Assembly: GCF_032884065.1 (NCBI RefSeq)
Contig: NC_088868.1
Span: 2,041,043 to 2,105,042, forward strand
Direction of reading: 5' to 3'
Origin: Artemia franciscana
Lineage: Eukaryota; Arthropoda; Branchiopoda; Anostraca; Artemiidae
DNA: 64,000 bases
In this document: in pieces, positions 22,936-36,409 of the stretch
Numbering within the stretch: position 1 is the first letter of the stretch
How the letters are laid out: every line of letters begins with the position of its first letter
Translations under genes and position numbers: made by a program
Notes under the pieces: generated by a model
What the model saw: the letters and a program-made list of their open reading frames with translations, nothing else
Database searches by the model: none
What the model was told of the DNA's origin: nothing

Positions 22936-24814
22936 CATGATCATATATATTGGTACAAATTCCGAAAAGGGTTTCTAACTTCCACAACCATTCGCACTGA
23001 ATGTTTTGTAAGCCTGGTGATTTCGAATCAGTGGCTAGCTTTGTACCTTAGAAATGGCAACAGTATTTCGTTCGAAGGTTTTAATAAAAAAGATTCAAAC
23101 CTGGATTAAAACAATTGAAAGTTCAAAGCAGATAATAAAATCATAAAAATAACTTTGAATAAAAATATTCAAAGTAGAATATGCTCGTGAAAAAAAGCGA
23201 AAAATAATTAGAAAATTTTAATTTGCAGCTGAATAATGCTCTTTATATATCCTCTTTATAATAAACCTCTTTATATATAATCAGATATGTTTCTCCAGAT
23301 CTTCATAATCATCTATTCAATCCCAAAACCCTGGGTTTTACCTCTTTTTTTCCAAGGGGTTTACACACGTTTTTACCTTTAGGTTCATACCTCTGTTTCA
23401 CGGTTTATACAAGATGTCAGTCAGTGACGAAAATAAAAAACAGTAAATACCTCTTGTCATCTTTTCATTCTAGTCAATCTATGCTTTTTCCTTAGAAGTT
23501 TCATTTACTGCATGGTTTCAGATTAGACAGATGCGGGTTATCAGATGGCATAAAATTAGAATAGACGGTAGTTAAAGGTAAAGCTAAAGAAGGAAAGGGA
23601 ATTGAGAGGAAAAGGAGCTGGAATGTTTCTGGGTACTTCACTGTTATAGTGTCTATGTTAAGTTTTCATTCATTGACGCGCTGTAGAATTGGTGCCTTTG
23701 TTAGTTTCTTTCAGCTTAGCGTAAGACAGGACAAAAACAAGCGACAGAATAGATGAGAAATACATAATTAGGGCTTTATATTTACACATTAAAAGGGTGG
23801 GGGTAAATTATTTGGGCAGTGTGAAGTTAGAAAACAATTCTTACTTCATAGTATGCAGAATAATTATGCCTAACACATTTTGCATGCAGACCTGCTTTAC
23901 TTTACCCCCACCGCTGAATGTACGAATATATAGACTAAATTTGTTTTTAAAGTACTATATTCTCATCAAATTCTGTGATGTTTCATTAGGGTTAGTAAAT
24001 GTCATTCAATACATATCTCAAACGCAATGAAAACCAGTTCTACTTAGCGTCTATAGACATGGGCGCTATAACAGACAATTACCTGTTGCTGATATCTTTA
24101 CTCTTTTTATTATATCTGTGACAAAAAAGGTGGGTGATATTTAATTTATGTCCTGTCTTCTTTTGTTCCACTATTCTAGGTTTTTTTAATTACCTTTCCT
24201 TAATCTACTTAATTACCTTTTTTCTTTAAATTACTTTATTTAAATAAGGTTTTCCTAAGAAAAATAAAGACCCAGAGTAAAACCCAACGAGCGAAAATGA
24301 AGTTAGAGCTATGACTTCGTAGTTAGAGCTAATGCTGCTTCATTCCTCATACAGGTTATAAAATTAGAACGAGGGATGTTTGAGTTAAGTAAAGAAAAAG
24401 GACTTGAAACCTTTCTAATCCAATTATCGCAATTCTTCCCAAACTTCTATTTACTCTTCCTTTTCATTTCTCTCCTGTAAACTAAAATGTTATTTTTATT
24501 TTCTGTGGGTTCTACTGTTTCAATTTTTGAGATGTTTTTGTTTCAACGTTTCAAGGTAAACCGGAACTTTAGTTTACACCAGCTTAGACTATAAAGTGGT
24601 AAGGGCAAAACAACCTGATTCAACCAAAGCATTTAACTGATTTGTATTTACTTAAGGTGGGACTCACAAAATTTTCTCACGAAAGTTCCAGCTGTAGTAT
24701 TTGAAATTGTGGCGATGGATGGTCATCAAGTCTAAAATGTCTCAAAATTTAAAGAAAAAACTTTGGTCAAAAGCTAAAAAAAAGTTTTAAAAAGTACGAG
24801 TTACATCCTTCTAC
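22936..24814. other. no recognisable feature
   Basis: About 1.9 kb of AT-rich sequence. A small repeat around CTCTTTATATAT occurs at 23240-23280. No sustained coding frame or transposon motif seen. Confidence 0.45.
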
Positions 24815-25150
24815 TTTACTACTATTACTGATAACTCACTACAGCACTAAGCTGTCAGTAACCAGCACAGCTACGCACGCCTTTCCTCCCTCCCAATCTA
24901 ATAAATGCCTCCCTCTTTACATCCTCCCAGGAACTTACCATTTTCCTTGCGACTTCTTCCCTACCCAACCAAGGACTACCTGTTTTCCCTTTAACCCTAG
25001 ATGGTTGGCCGAAAAGGACAAACTTTCGTATTCTGTCATCCTTCATCTGTAGAACGTGGATTACTCATCTCAACGTTTCTGTCATTATAGCCCTAAAAAG
25101 CAGGATTGAACCGCACTTTTCGCCGCATACCTTCAGTTGGCCGGGTAGTG
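24815..25150 (-). mobile_element. LINE-A 3' end, antisense
   Basis: Minus strand reads MKDDRIRKFVLFGQPSRVKG (about 25046-24985), [26 protein letters not shown] and RKGVRSCAGY, then the TACTACTATTACTGATAACT tail region at 24816-24837. This is the C-terminal end of LINE-A plus its 3' tail. 5'-truncated and diverged. Confidence 0.8.
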
Positions 25151-25385
25151 GAGACCGGGGTATTGTGGACACTTTTTACAGGATTGCAAATACCTTTTTA
25201 GAAAGACTTTTCTTTGCACATCCAATACTACCAACATTAACCTTAGTATGTTGGCTTTGTTTGAGCTATATATATCTATGAATTTGTATCTGTTACAAAA
25301 TTCTCATGGGAAGTGATCAAACGAAAAGCAGCAAAAGTGTCCATATGTCTGGATTACAGGGGTATAATGGACACTTGACAGCGGT
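25150..25385. repeat. possible small element with repeated GTGGACACTT ends
   Basis: GGGGTATTGTGGACACTTTT at 25158 recurs as GGGGTATAATGGACACTTGA at about 25360, and AAAAGTGTCCAT near 25337 is the inverse of the first. The arrangement of direct and inverted copies about 200 bases apart suggests transposon termini, but no family is recognised. Confidence 0.35.
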
Positions 25386-25399
25386 GTCGTTGAGGGGGC

Positions 25400-26744
25400 G
25401 ACAGTTGCCCCTCCCCAATAATTTGGAAAAAATTGTAATTATTAAGTAGTTTTAAAACTGTTACTCGTTTTACTTTGAGCAGAATTTTTTTTTTTAAATT
25501 AACACCTGCTTGTTTTTAACATAAGAAAACGAGAAAAAATAAGAGCGGTCCATTCCACTTCTTAATATGTTCAACATTAGTTTAATTGCAAAATTTTTAA
25601 TTGCAAATTAAAAATATTTAATTGCAAAATTGGAAAATCTTCTATGCTTCCTGTTTCACCACGTTAGCTTAGGTCAATTTTTTCCCCTGATATTTAAAAT
25701 GCTTTTACTTCCTAAAATCTGCAAGTTCAAGATACAATTCTCTTGATTTAAAATTTTCAAAAGTGGAAATGAATACATCCTCCACACCTACAAACAGGAA
25801 AGAAATGAAATTATTGAAAAATAAAAAGGGAGATATACAGTGAATATAATTTATTGAATGAAAAAGAAATAATTGAAAAAGAAAATAAAATTAATACTTT
25901 TTATAATGATATACGTTCAATAACTTGATAGGTCAAATCGGTTGTAGTTTCGTCATGGACTTTAGTAGAGGGGCATCTACTCTAGGAATCATTTAATTAT
26001 TTTAATTTTAAATTTTATTATTAAGTTTAGTGTTAATCTTTATTTCCAGTATTTAATTGAAACTCCTGTTCTTTTATTTGTCATTGAAATGTCTAATAAG
26101 CACTGATAACGTCTTATCCTTTACGTTTTGGATTCACATACTAACCCACAAAAGTAGAACTGCCTACATGTCCAACACTATGCTAACTTCTCGCTATTTT
26201 TGCTTTTCTAAATATTTCATTTAACCAGCTCAAAAAATTGACGTAAGTGTGATGAGAATTTTAACTCATAAGTCCACTGAGAATAAATAAAGTGAATTTA
26301 AACAAAATATGTATATTTTTCTCACAATTTAGAAATTTCGTGTGCACATATAAGCAGTACCAAACTTTTCTCTTTTTCTATTGTTATCCGTTTTATTGCG
26401 CAGCACTAGGAAACCAAGCTTCACTTCTGAAAGGAATTATAAACATAAAAACGATATTCAGTGTGAACCCCCTCCCCCTCTGGAAATGTGCATCCCCATA
26501 CCCTTATTTACAGAAGAAGAACTTTCGTATGTGCTTTATAGAATTCGTTTTTTTTAACAAAGATGAAAAGGGCAAGGTAATTTTCAAACTCTAGGAGTCA
26601 ATTTTCCCATCCAATTGGCAAAGTTGGCAATTTTTAACTAGCCTAATCTCTGCCGCAATGATGCCAAGAATTGTTCAGATTTTCTGGATACTCTTTGTCA
26701 AACAATGCCCAACGGATAACTTAATAATTTTAATCTTTTCCGAA
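25400..26744. other. no recognisable feature
   Basis: AT-rich; a local TTTAATTGCAAA repeat at 25575-25635. No coding or transposon motif identified. Confidence 0.45.
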
Positions 26745-28195
26745 TATTAAATAAAAAAACTAGTTTTTTAAACTGAAAGTAAGGAGCGACATTAAAACTT
26801 AACACGAACAGAAATTACTCCGTATATGAAATGGGTTGTCCCCTCCGCAATCCCTCGCTCTTTGCGCTAAAGCTTTTAATTGCTTTAAAAAGCAGAATTG
26901 TGGCAAAGAGACAAACTTTAGCGTAAAGAGCGAGGGATTGCAGAGGGGACAGCCCATTTTATATACGGAGTAATTTCTGTTCGTTTTAAGTTTTAATGTC
27001 ACTCCTTACTTTCAGCTAAAAAAAATAGTTTTTTTTTTTATTTAATTTCTGAACGTTTTTGAATTAATGCATGTATGGTTTTGGCTCTCCGCACATAAAT
27101 TATTAAAATGAAATTTGTATATTAATTTTTTTTTCCTCCCTCAACGTCCCGCTCTTTACGCTAAAGTTTTACTCTTTCTCTCAATTCTACTCTATTAAAC
27201 AGTAAATGGCTTTAGCGTAAAGAGCGGGACGTTGACGGAGGAACAGCCCCTTTCATACACGGAGTAATTTCTGTTCACTTTAAGTTTTAATGTCGCTCCT
27301 TACTTTCAGTTAAAAAAAGTTGTTTTTTTATTAATTTCCGAATATTTTTGAATTAATGCATGTTTTTATTTTGGCTCTCCGCAAATGAATAATTAAAACG
27401 AAATTTTTATATTATTTTTTTTTTTTGCTAAATGGCTTTCTCTTAGTTTTGATCAGACGATTTTGAGAAAAAGGGTGGGAGAGGAGACCTAGTTGCCCAC
27501 CAATTTTTCGGTTACTTAAAAAGGCAACTAGAACTTTTAATTTTTAACGAACGTTATTAGTAAAAACTATACAATATACAAAACTCATAAATTAACTTAC
27601 GTAACGAACTTCTATATGCGTATATTTTTTTATGTATATGAGGGGGTTTGCCCCCTCGTAATACCTCACTCTTTACACTAAAGCTTTAATTTTGTCCCAA
27701 TTCTTTAAGATCGACCCCTGAATCACATAGGCTGTAGAATAAATAGTTGAAATTATTAAACATACTTTAGCGTAAAGAGCGAGCTATTTAATAAGAGATG
27801 GACCCCCCCCCCCCCCATATGCGTAATAATCTCTGTTCGTTTTAAGTTTTAATGCTGGTCCTGACTTTCAGTTGAAAAAAACTTTTTTATATTTATTTTT
27901 CCATTGTTTTTTTTTTAAATAATGCTAGAAAATCCTGCGTCCCCTTCATGGAATTTCTCTTCTCCCATGACAAATTCCTCCAAGGGAAGATCCTCCCATG
28001 TATCCCCCTCCCCTCACCCTCCAACCAAAAATCATCCTGAAAAGGTCTGTATACGTCCAAATAATCATTACTGTATGTAAACGCTGGTCAAAGTTCGTAA
28101 CTTGCAGTCCCTCCCCTGGGGACTGTGGGGGAGTAAGTGAGCCCCAAAGACATAGTTATTATGTTTTTTTATTATGCTGAACAAGGTAATAGCCA
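26745..28195 (-). repeat. family A copy, antisense, 5' part lost, extra partial module
   Basis: Plus-strand order is the reverse of 37450-39148: tail ATTAAATAAAAAAACTAG, foldback b (26771-27016, arms starting CTGAAAGTAAGGAGCGAC and ending GTCACTCCTTACTTTCAG), a second partial foldback b (27131-27312), the spacer with GGCAACTAGAACTTTTAATT, foldback a (27632-27873), and the start of the core to about 28195. The segment TTTTTGAATTAATGCATG...GGCTCTCCGCA occurs twice (27055 and 27350), so one module of about 300 bp is tandemly duplicated. The palindromic head is missing. Confidence 0.8.
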
Positions 28196-28369
28196 TAACT
28201 ATTACTTTGAAAGAAAGGCTTTTTGAACCTGCATATTATCGTATGCCAGTGTGTAGTGAGGAGGCTAACTAAGTTATGATAGATAAGGCTTATAATCAAA
28301 GGTTTACAGTCAAAGACCCCCCCCCTCACTAAAAACTTCCTCAATAAATGTCTTATCATCTTCTTTATG

Positions 28370-30810
28370 ATCGCTTATAGTGCACAGTGAGGCAGTAAAT
28401 TAAATTATTAAAAGACTGGCTGTAAGAACTGTTCAATCAATGCCTCAATTTTGATTATATGCTTATCCTGTTATCCTTAAGCAAGAGCTATCATGTATAA
28501 ATAAACATTTTTATTGGAATTTTATTTTTCACTTATTTAGAAAAAATCTTATAACGACTTAATAATTTACTTATTCAATTTTCCCTGGCGTACCGTTTTG
28601 TCACTTCAGTTCCCTTTTAAGGAATGTTTTTTTCATTTGTGTATCATCACCTGTAGTAAATAATGAGAAAACTAACTAAGCTATTGCATATCTAGTTTCT
28701 TGTAAGAGGTGTGCAACTTGGCTACGAAGGACGTCGAATAATTCTTTATTTATTATTACGTAACTATATTCCTTTATTATTCTTTTTATTATTATCTGTT
28801 TCTTGACACTGTGTACCTTAAATCAAATTAATCCTAAATACAGACACCCCTTCCCCCTCAGATTTTTAAAAGACAATTTACTACCATTAGATGTTCAGTG
28901 ACTTTATTTATCGCCGCTTACTCTGCCCACTGAGGCAGAAAATTCATCTATTAGAAAGAAAAGGTTAACAAGCGCTGTTCAACCAAGCTATGCCTCAGAT
29001 GTGATTGTACATTGTCGTAATATTGTAAATAAATAGAGTTTCTTATGAATAAATAAATATTATATTGAAAGCATTATTTTTCGTTTTTTTAAAATCCTAA
29101 TGCAATTCAAGTTTTAGGTGTTTAAATAACTGCTGTCTCCCGTGAAATATCTTTTTGTCGCCTCAATTACCTGATAGAAAACATTGCAAATATTTTTATA
29201 TCATTTTATTCAGTGATGCAATGGACTTTTTTTTTAAGAAGTTACTGTTGGTTCTTGATGTTGTAGATGAAAAGAGATTTTTTTTTTTTCCTGGCTTGGT
29301 TTAGTATGAATGATTAAACTACAGTGTAAATTTTTTTTCAGTCAAAAGGCCTTTAGGCCCTTCAAGAGTTTTTGATATTTAGAGAATAAAATAGCTTGAA
29401 CTTGAGCTATTACAGGCTAGGGTTATAATATGAGGTTTGCACCATTAACGCTTTTTGAATTTCAGTTTATTTCTCTTCAAGTTCCCATTTATTATCTGCT
29501 CCATATTCCTGGGCACTTTAGACCAATATTTATCCTAAAAATAGACAGAGGCGCTATTTTGGCCAAATCTTGGGGAGGGGATGAGGTGGGCTCCCCAACT
29601 TTCACGTAAGAAAAAATGTGAGTTTTGGCAGCACATTGATCGAATATTCTAAGTAAAAATTCATTTTCCGCACCCGTGTGTTGCACGGAAATGTACTGTA
29701 ACCCAATGTGGAACTCAGCCACACTGACCTCTAAGATTAATTATAACATCAAAGATCATAATCAACGAGGTTAAGTGATTAAACTGAAAGTGAAAAATTC
29801 AACCAAACTAAAGGCTGACCCTCATCAGCAAGAAGCTTTCTTATTTAAGTAAACAATACGTCGGTGAAAATAGGCGTGCAGTAATGTCAAATCAATTGGA
29901 CAGAATGAATTATGTTGAACATAATGGATTATTATGGCCGGCAAAGAGCACTTTGTGGTGGAGGCATGGACCGCCCTGAAAAATCTGGGATGGGCATTTG
30001 CCCACCCCTGACCCCCCCCCCCCACAAATGGCGCCTCTGAAAATAGACACTCCCCCTGGAGAATTATTTATTCATGCAGTGAGTTTTTATAAGCCACGGA
30101 GTGAAAAGGGCCATCTCAGTTGTTATAAATTAGCTTTGTAATAAGAGGTATGCAATCAATCTACGAAGGATGCTCATTATTTTAAGTCTTTTGTTCTTTA
30201 AATACCACAATTATTATCTGTTTTTTGTCCCTATTAAAAAAAGATATACCCCCCCCCTTCCGGAGTTTTTTTATTACCAAGACGATTTGCTTCTAGTAAA
30301 TTACCGTGGACATGCTGTTTTGGTTTTACCGTGCAGTTAAACTAGAAGCTATTCTGACAACCAATAGATAGACATTTTCTTAATGTAAGTAAATTCAAAT
30401 TTTTTTTAAAGTAGTGTTTAGTTTACGGCAAATAAACTGAATTAAAACTTTTTTTTTATTATTTATGATGAATTGGCTTTGATTTGTTTCAGCTTCGAAC
30501 CCCATGACACCTCAAACTTCCCTGAATTTCTTGCCACTTCCTGATCAAATTTCTAGTATTTTATTATAATTAGTTTTTTTACAATTGCCTTTCTTTTTTA
30601 CAATTTTTCAAGACGATTTCCTTGTTTGACGATTTACTTGTTTAACCTCGCTTACAGCAGTAGTAGACTAATCTATCAAAAACTGGGTTGTCAAGAGATG
30701 TTCAACCAACTTATGCCTTAGATTTTATTGTACCTAGTTGTCATGTCGTCCATAAACAGCAATTATCGTGTATAAATAAACTTTCTATTGAAATTAATAT
30801 TCATAGCAAC
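28370..30810 (+). repeat. dispersed repeat family with three spaced copies
   Basis: The order CGCTTA - CAGTGAGGCAG - AAATTAATCTATTA-like - CTGTTCAACCAA - TATGCCTCAGAT - GATTGTA - GTATAAATAAAC-like recurs near 28370-28545, 28905-29085 and 30640-30810. An upstream word pair GAGGTRTGCAA and CTACGAAGGA recurs at 28705 and 30147 (and 20210). Repeat 29690-29880 (inverse of 18585-18830) lies between them. Non-coding; origin unknown. Confidence 0.6.
29690..29880 (-). repeat. dispersed repeat, inverted copy of 18585-18830
   Basis: Contains TGTGGAACTCAGCCACACTG, ATCAACGAGGTTAAGTG, ACTGAAAGT, TTATTTAAGTAAACAATACG, all reverse complements of words at 18585-18830. Confidence 0.7.
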
Positions 30811-31031
30811 ATCTCCAATATTCATTGAATAATATCATTTGATTTTTTTATTATTGTCAAATCTGCGCATTTAATCGATTTTGAACCTCAACTAGGCCTC
30901 ATCTTCTCTGAGAAACGGATCAAGACTTAGGTTTTTACCTTTACGGCATTAATGCTCTGATTGTTTGAATTTTTACCTTTGCGGGATTATTGTCCTGATT
31001 TTAAAATAGTTTTATAAATTTTCATGCTTTG

Positions 31032-32740
31032 GCATGTTAATAAATTGAGAGGGACTAGTCAATCTGGATTGTCCCAGTTAAAAATAGGAACGCAGCCACA
31101 ATTAGTGAGAAGGGATGAGTAAAAGAGAAATGAGCAGAACATTTTGAGGGTGTGATTAACAAAGATACAGTTGCAGGAAAAGATATAGAGCAAAATAAAA
31201 GGATTAAAAAGAAGAAAGTATTAAAATATGAACTGAGAAATTGTGAAGTGGAAACCACGGATATAATTAGCGAGGATCTAGAAGATGCAGCTAGACGGCA
31301 TATTAGTGAAATATTGAAAGGCATGTTAATAAATTAAGAGGGAGTAGTCAATCTGGACTTGTCCCAGTTAAAGATAGAAATAGGGCCACAATTATTAGAA
31401 GGGAAGAGTAAAAGAGAGATGGGCAGAACATTTTGAGGGTGTGATAAACGAAGATACAGTTGCAGAAAAAGGTATAGAGGAAAATAAAAGAATTAAAAAG
31501 GACAAAGCATTAAGATATGAACTAAGAAAGTGTGAAGTGGAAACCACGGATAAAATTACCAAGGATCTAAAAAATGCAGCTAGACGGCATAATAGTAAAA
31601 TATTTTACTGGCATGTTAACAAAGTGAGAGGGAGTAGTCAATCTGGACTTGTCCCAGTTAAAGACAGAAAAAGGACCACAATTAGTGAGAAGGGAAGAGT
31701 AAAACGTTTGGAAAGTGTGCTTAGCCGGGATAGAATTACAGAAAAAGATATACATGAAAATATAAAAGTTTGTGACACTTTGGATGTGAAGAAAGATATA
31801 TTTTGTGAGGAAGAATTAGTGACAGTACTAAAAGGATTACAAATAATAAAGTCTTAGGTGCTGATAGTGTAGTTAATGGGCTTCGTAAATATGGTAGTTA
31901 TGAGGCTGGAAATAAGTTACTGAAGATTATGAATACGATTTTTGAAAAAAAGGAAGTAATTAGTGCTCCTAGGAAAACATTAATTAAACCCCTTGCATAA
32001 GCAATTGGTAAGACTGAGTGTAGTAAATATAGAGGCATTAGTTTGGTTTCTGTAGGTGGCAAATTGATTAGCATTAAGATACTTTTAGACTTAGAAATAC
32101 TGTAGATAAAGCTTTAAGAGAAGAACACTATGGATTGAGGAAAGGTAGAGAATGTGTCGACCAATTTTTCACTCTTAGATTACCAATTGAGAAGCACCTG
32201 ATTCATCAAACAGCTTTAGTCCTCAGTTTTATAGATTATGAGCAGGTGTTTGATTCAGTTGATAGAACAGCTTTAGTGAAGGTCTTATCCTTGTGTGGTA
32301 TACCAGTCAAGTACATTAGAGTAATTAGTGTCATGCACGAGAATAACGCTGCTACAGTTAAGATAGGAAATGAGGCTAATAGCTGGTATCGTATTAAATC
32401 ATTAGTTAGACAGGGTTGTGTTCTATACCCGTTTAAATTGATCATTCTGATGGACTTCGTCTTAAGCAGCACAGGAAAGGTAACGGGAGAGCACGGAGTT
32501 AATGGGGAAGAAAAACTTTTCTGAACATAGATTATGCAGATGATTTCAACATGGTAGATGAAAGTGTGAGCAAAATGAATGGACTTTTAGAGGTTTTACG
32601 AGTTCAGTGTTCTAGAATAGGTTTGGAAATTAACGTTAAGAAGACTAAGTCGATAAGGCTAGGAATAAGTGAAGACGAAAAGGTGACGTCGGGTACTGAA
32701 AAGATCAATCAAGTGGACTGCTTCACTTACCTTGGTAATA
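31032..32740 (+). mobile_element. LINE-A copy, sense, linker through RT, with internal tandem duplication
   Basis: The linker block starting GCATGTTAATAAATTGAGAG occurs at 31032, 31321 and 31611, giving two full tandem units of about 290 bp and a third that continues into the body. Downstream: VKKDIFCEEELVTVLKGLQI (31790-31850), RKGRECVDQFFTLRL (32140-32180), LSFIDYEQVFDSVDRTALVK (RT motif A, 32222-32280), SLVRQGCVLYPF (motif B, 32400-32430), NIDYADDFNM (motif C, 32527-32556), LEINVKKTKSIRLGISEDEK (32623-32680) and DCFTYLGNI (32717-32743). One frame change lies between motifs B and C, others lie earlier. It ends exactly where family A begins (32741), within the residues normally followed by INKDGG. 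Inactive. Confidence 0.85.
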
Positions 32741-33935
32741 TTGAACAGTTCATGGTAAGGAACTATAAGTAAGGAGCAGCCCAGCTGAATAGTAACCAAA
32801 ACTCTAAAAAATGAATTTTGATACCAATAGATATTCAGATTTATTAGATTTTTAATCTGATTTAATCAGATTTTTATGGTGATTTCAAATATAAAATATT
32901 TAGTCATACCAACCAAAATTTAAGATCCAGAGAAACTTTGCTTTATTTTCGGAAAAAGGGGGACACCCCCTGAAAGTCACAGAATCTTAACGAAAAGTAC
33001 ACTGTTAGATTCAGCGTATCAGGAAATTCTACTGTAGAGATTTTAAACTCCTATCCGCAGAAATGTCGAGCCTTGTATTTTTTGTCAGAAGAAAGATCAC
33101 GGATGCGTGGTTATTTGTTTATTTGTTGTTTTTTTTCCTTGGGGAAATCGTATCGACCAAGCGATCTTAGAATATCGTGAGAGGGCTCATTCAAATGAAA
33201 ATAAAAAGTTCTAGTGCCCTTTTTAAGTGAGCGCAAAAATTAGAGGGCAACTAGGCCCCCTCTCACGCTCATTTTTTCCCAAAGTTAACTGATCAACATT
33301 TTGAGATAACTATTTTGTTCAGCATAGTCGGAAAATCTAATAACTATATCTTTGAGGATGACTTAATCCCCCACACTTCCCAGGGGAAGGGATGCAAGTT
33401 AGGAATTTTGCACATTGTTTACATATAGTATTGGTTATTGGGAAGTATACATACGTTTTCAGGGGATTTGTTTTGGTGGGGGAGGGAGCCGGGGGTTATG
33501 TGGGAGGATCTTTCCATAGAGGAATTTTTCATGGGGGAAGGGAAATTTTTATGAAGGGGGTGCCAGATTTCCCAGCATTATTCAAAAACGATCAGAAATT
33601 AAATGAAAAAACACGTTTTTTCAACTGAAAGTAAGGAGCTAAATTAAAACTTAAAACGAACAGAAATTATAACGTGTATGAGGGGGTTTGCACCCTAGTC
33701 AATACCTTACTCTTTATGCTAAAGTGTTTTTTAGTACTTTCAAAAGAGCTATTTATTATAATCAAACTGCTTTTGTGATTCAGGGGCCATTCTTAAAGAA
33801 TTCAGACAAAATCAAAATTTTAACGCAAAGAGTGAGGTATTGACTAGGGGACGAACTCCCTCGTATGCGCTATAATTTCTATCCGTTTTAAGTTTTAATT
33901 TTGCACCTTACTTTCACTTGAAAAAGCTTGGTTCT
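32741..33935 (+). repeat. family A copy 1 of a head-to-tail pair
   Basis: Starts TTGAACAGTTCATGGTAAGG (degenerate palindromic head), AAGGAGCAGCCCAGCTGAAT, then the core (AAAAGTTCTAGTGCCC near 33215, CACTTCCCAGGGGAAGGG near 33376). It ends with a full-arm foldback a (33620-33925; left arm CTGAAAGTAAGGAGCTAAAT, right arm CACCTTACTTTCACTTG). Directly follows truncated LINE-A and is followed at once by a second copy. Confidence 0.85.
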
Positions 33936-33939
33936 TTTA

Positions 33940-35205
33940 TCAAACAGTTCGTGGTAACGAACTATAGTAAGGAGCGACCCGGCTCAATAGTAAACAAAAC
34001 TCTAAAAAAACGGAATTTTGATACCAATATACATATCAAAAGAATCGGATTTTTATAAAATTTTACATCAAATTTAGTTTTACTCATCAAAAGTTACGAG
34101 CCTGAGAAAATTTGCCTTGTTTTGGAAAATAGGGGAAAACACCCCCTAAAAGTCATACGATCTTAACGAAAATCACACCATCGCATTCAGCGTATCATAG
34201 AATCCTACTGTAGAAGTTTCAAGCTCTCATCCACAAAAATGTGGAACTTAGTATTTTTTGCCAGAAGACCGATCACGGGTGCGTGTTTATTTGTTTGTTT
34301 GTTTTTTTCCCCAGGGGTGATCGTACCGACCAAGTGGTCCTAGAATGTCTCGAGAGGGCTCATTCTACCGAAAATTAAAAGTTCTGGTGCCCTTTTTAGG
34401 TAACCAAAAAAATTGGAGGGCACCTAGGCCCCCTCCCACGCTCATTTTCTCCCAAAGTCAACAGATCAAAATTTTGAGATAGACATTTTGTTCAGAATAG
34501 TCAAAAAACGTAGCAACTATGTCTTTGGGGATCACTTACTCCCCCACAGTCCCCAGGGGAGGGACTGCAAGCTACAAATTTTGACCAGCGTTTACATACA
34601 GTAATGATTATTTGGAAGTGTACAGACCTTTTCAGGATTATTTTTGGTTGGGAGGGGGTTTTGAGGGGAGGGGGCTACGTGGGAGGATCTCCCCTTGGAG
34701 GAATTTTTCATAGAAGAAGAGAAATTCCGTGAAGGGGGCGCAGGAGTTTTTAGCATTATTTTAAAAAAAAATGGAAAAATAAATATGAAAAAGTTTTTTT
34801 CAACGAAAGTAAGGACTGGCATTAAAACTTAAAACGAACAGAGATCATTACGCATACGGTGGGGGGGTCCATCTCTTCCTAAATAGCTCGCTCTTTACGC
34901 TAAAGTATATTTAATAATGTCTACTATTTATTCTACGGCCTTTGTGATTCAGGGGTCAATCTTAAAGAACTGGGACAAAATTAAAGCTTTGCTGTAAAGA
35001 GTGAGGTACTACGAGGGGTAAAACCCCCTCATATACATAATAAAAATATACGAATATAGAAGTTCGTTACGTAAGTTAATTTAGGAGTTTTGTATATTGT
35101 ATATTTTTTACTAATAACGTTCGTTAAAAATTAAAAGTTCTAGTTGCCTTTTTAAGTAACCGAAAAATTGGTGGGCAACTAGGTCTCCTCTCTATTTGGT
35201 CTCTG
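33940..35205 (+). repeat. family A copy 2 of a head-to-tail pair
   Basis: Head TCAAACAGTTCGTGG with loop GGTA and ACGAACT, then AGTAAGGAGCGACCCGGCTC, core with GGCGATCGTAC-like text near 34315, CCCCACAGTCCCCAGGGG at 34542, foldback a (34800-35045), then the spacer AAGTTCGTTACGTAAGTTAA and AAAAGTTCTAGTTGCC to about 35205, where it is truncated before foldback b. Confidence 0.85.
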
Positions 35206-36409
35206 CTCTATTTGAGAAGACTTGTGCCATTCATGAAGTTTACGAGGAGAGATCAGATTTTTACATTCGGCATCAAAATGAACAAATGACCTCCATCATT
35301 TACAGCTTGTTTTTCAAGTGATCTTGTCTCAATGTGACATCAAGTGGTTATGATTGCTAGAAGTGCAATGTCCAAAATTCACAGTTAAAAACAAGAAATT
35401 GTTTTTCTTTATTTAGCCCCACTCACAGACGACCTCTATGTCCGCTTAAGGTACGATTTTCTTTTATCCCTTTCGTATTTATATTCCAAGCTTTTGCAAG
35501 AAAAGTAATTATACATTTATTTTATATTGGTTATATTTGACTGTATTTTTCTTATATAGGTTGCTGTTTAACTATACTATTTGCTTGTTTGTTTTCTGGA
35601 GACCTGCTCTTTAGCGTCAAGCGAAATGCTAACAAGGATGTCCCCTTCCTTATCATCCAAGAGAAAGATCTCAGGTATTTTACAGAGGTGAGTGTAACCA
35701 AGAGACAGGTAATAATAACAACATGATTAATTTGATTCTTGTTTATGGCTGTAAATTGTGTACATTCTTATATAGATGACCCAAATCAAAAATTCTAGAA
35801 ATCGGGACGGCGATCTTTAACATAGATTGATGTTTGGGTAATAAACATAAAACCAAACAAGAACCTAATCTAATATTTGTAGCTAATACTACATTTTGTA
35901 AACAACTGCTTTCCGGCACTTTAATATTATTTACATGCACTTTATACAATATATGCACTTTATAAAACGCGCTTTAATTTAATACATGCACTTTAATATT
36001 CAAAGTTGTCTGGGGGTTGTTATTTTTGTAAGGCTGTTTAATTCCTTAGTTTAAAATCAAGCAAATTCTCATTCGCTAATAACTGTTAATGAACTAATTT
36101 AAAATCTAGTGACAAAAGTTAAAAGTCAAGCAAATATCAACTTAAAAAAAGTTAAGTTAAAATTTAGTGACAAAATATTATGTCTAGCAAAAGTATAAGA
36201 TAAAATTATCTTATAATCTTATCTTGTCTTATTTACTAATATATAATATATAAAATAATATATAATATATAAAATTGTCTTATTTACTGCATCTCATTTT
36301 TCAAATATAAAGTGCAATTTTTTTAAATAAATTATAACTTCAATAACAAGAGGGGAGAATATTAGTTAAAGACTGTTTGTACAAGCTACATGACCGGGAC
36401 TCTCTTGAA
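35206..36409. other. no recognisable feature
   Basis: AT-rich, with small repeats of AAATCAAGCAAAT/ TAGTGACAAAA at 36045-36190 and an ATAATATATAA patch near 36235-36275. No gene or transposon motif identified. Confidence 0.45.

Noticed and set aside
26292-26594. 100-codon frame in the AT-rich gap
   Set aside because: Composition-driven, no motif, no splice or repeat support.
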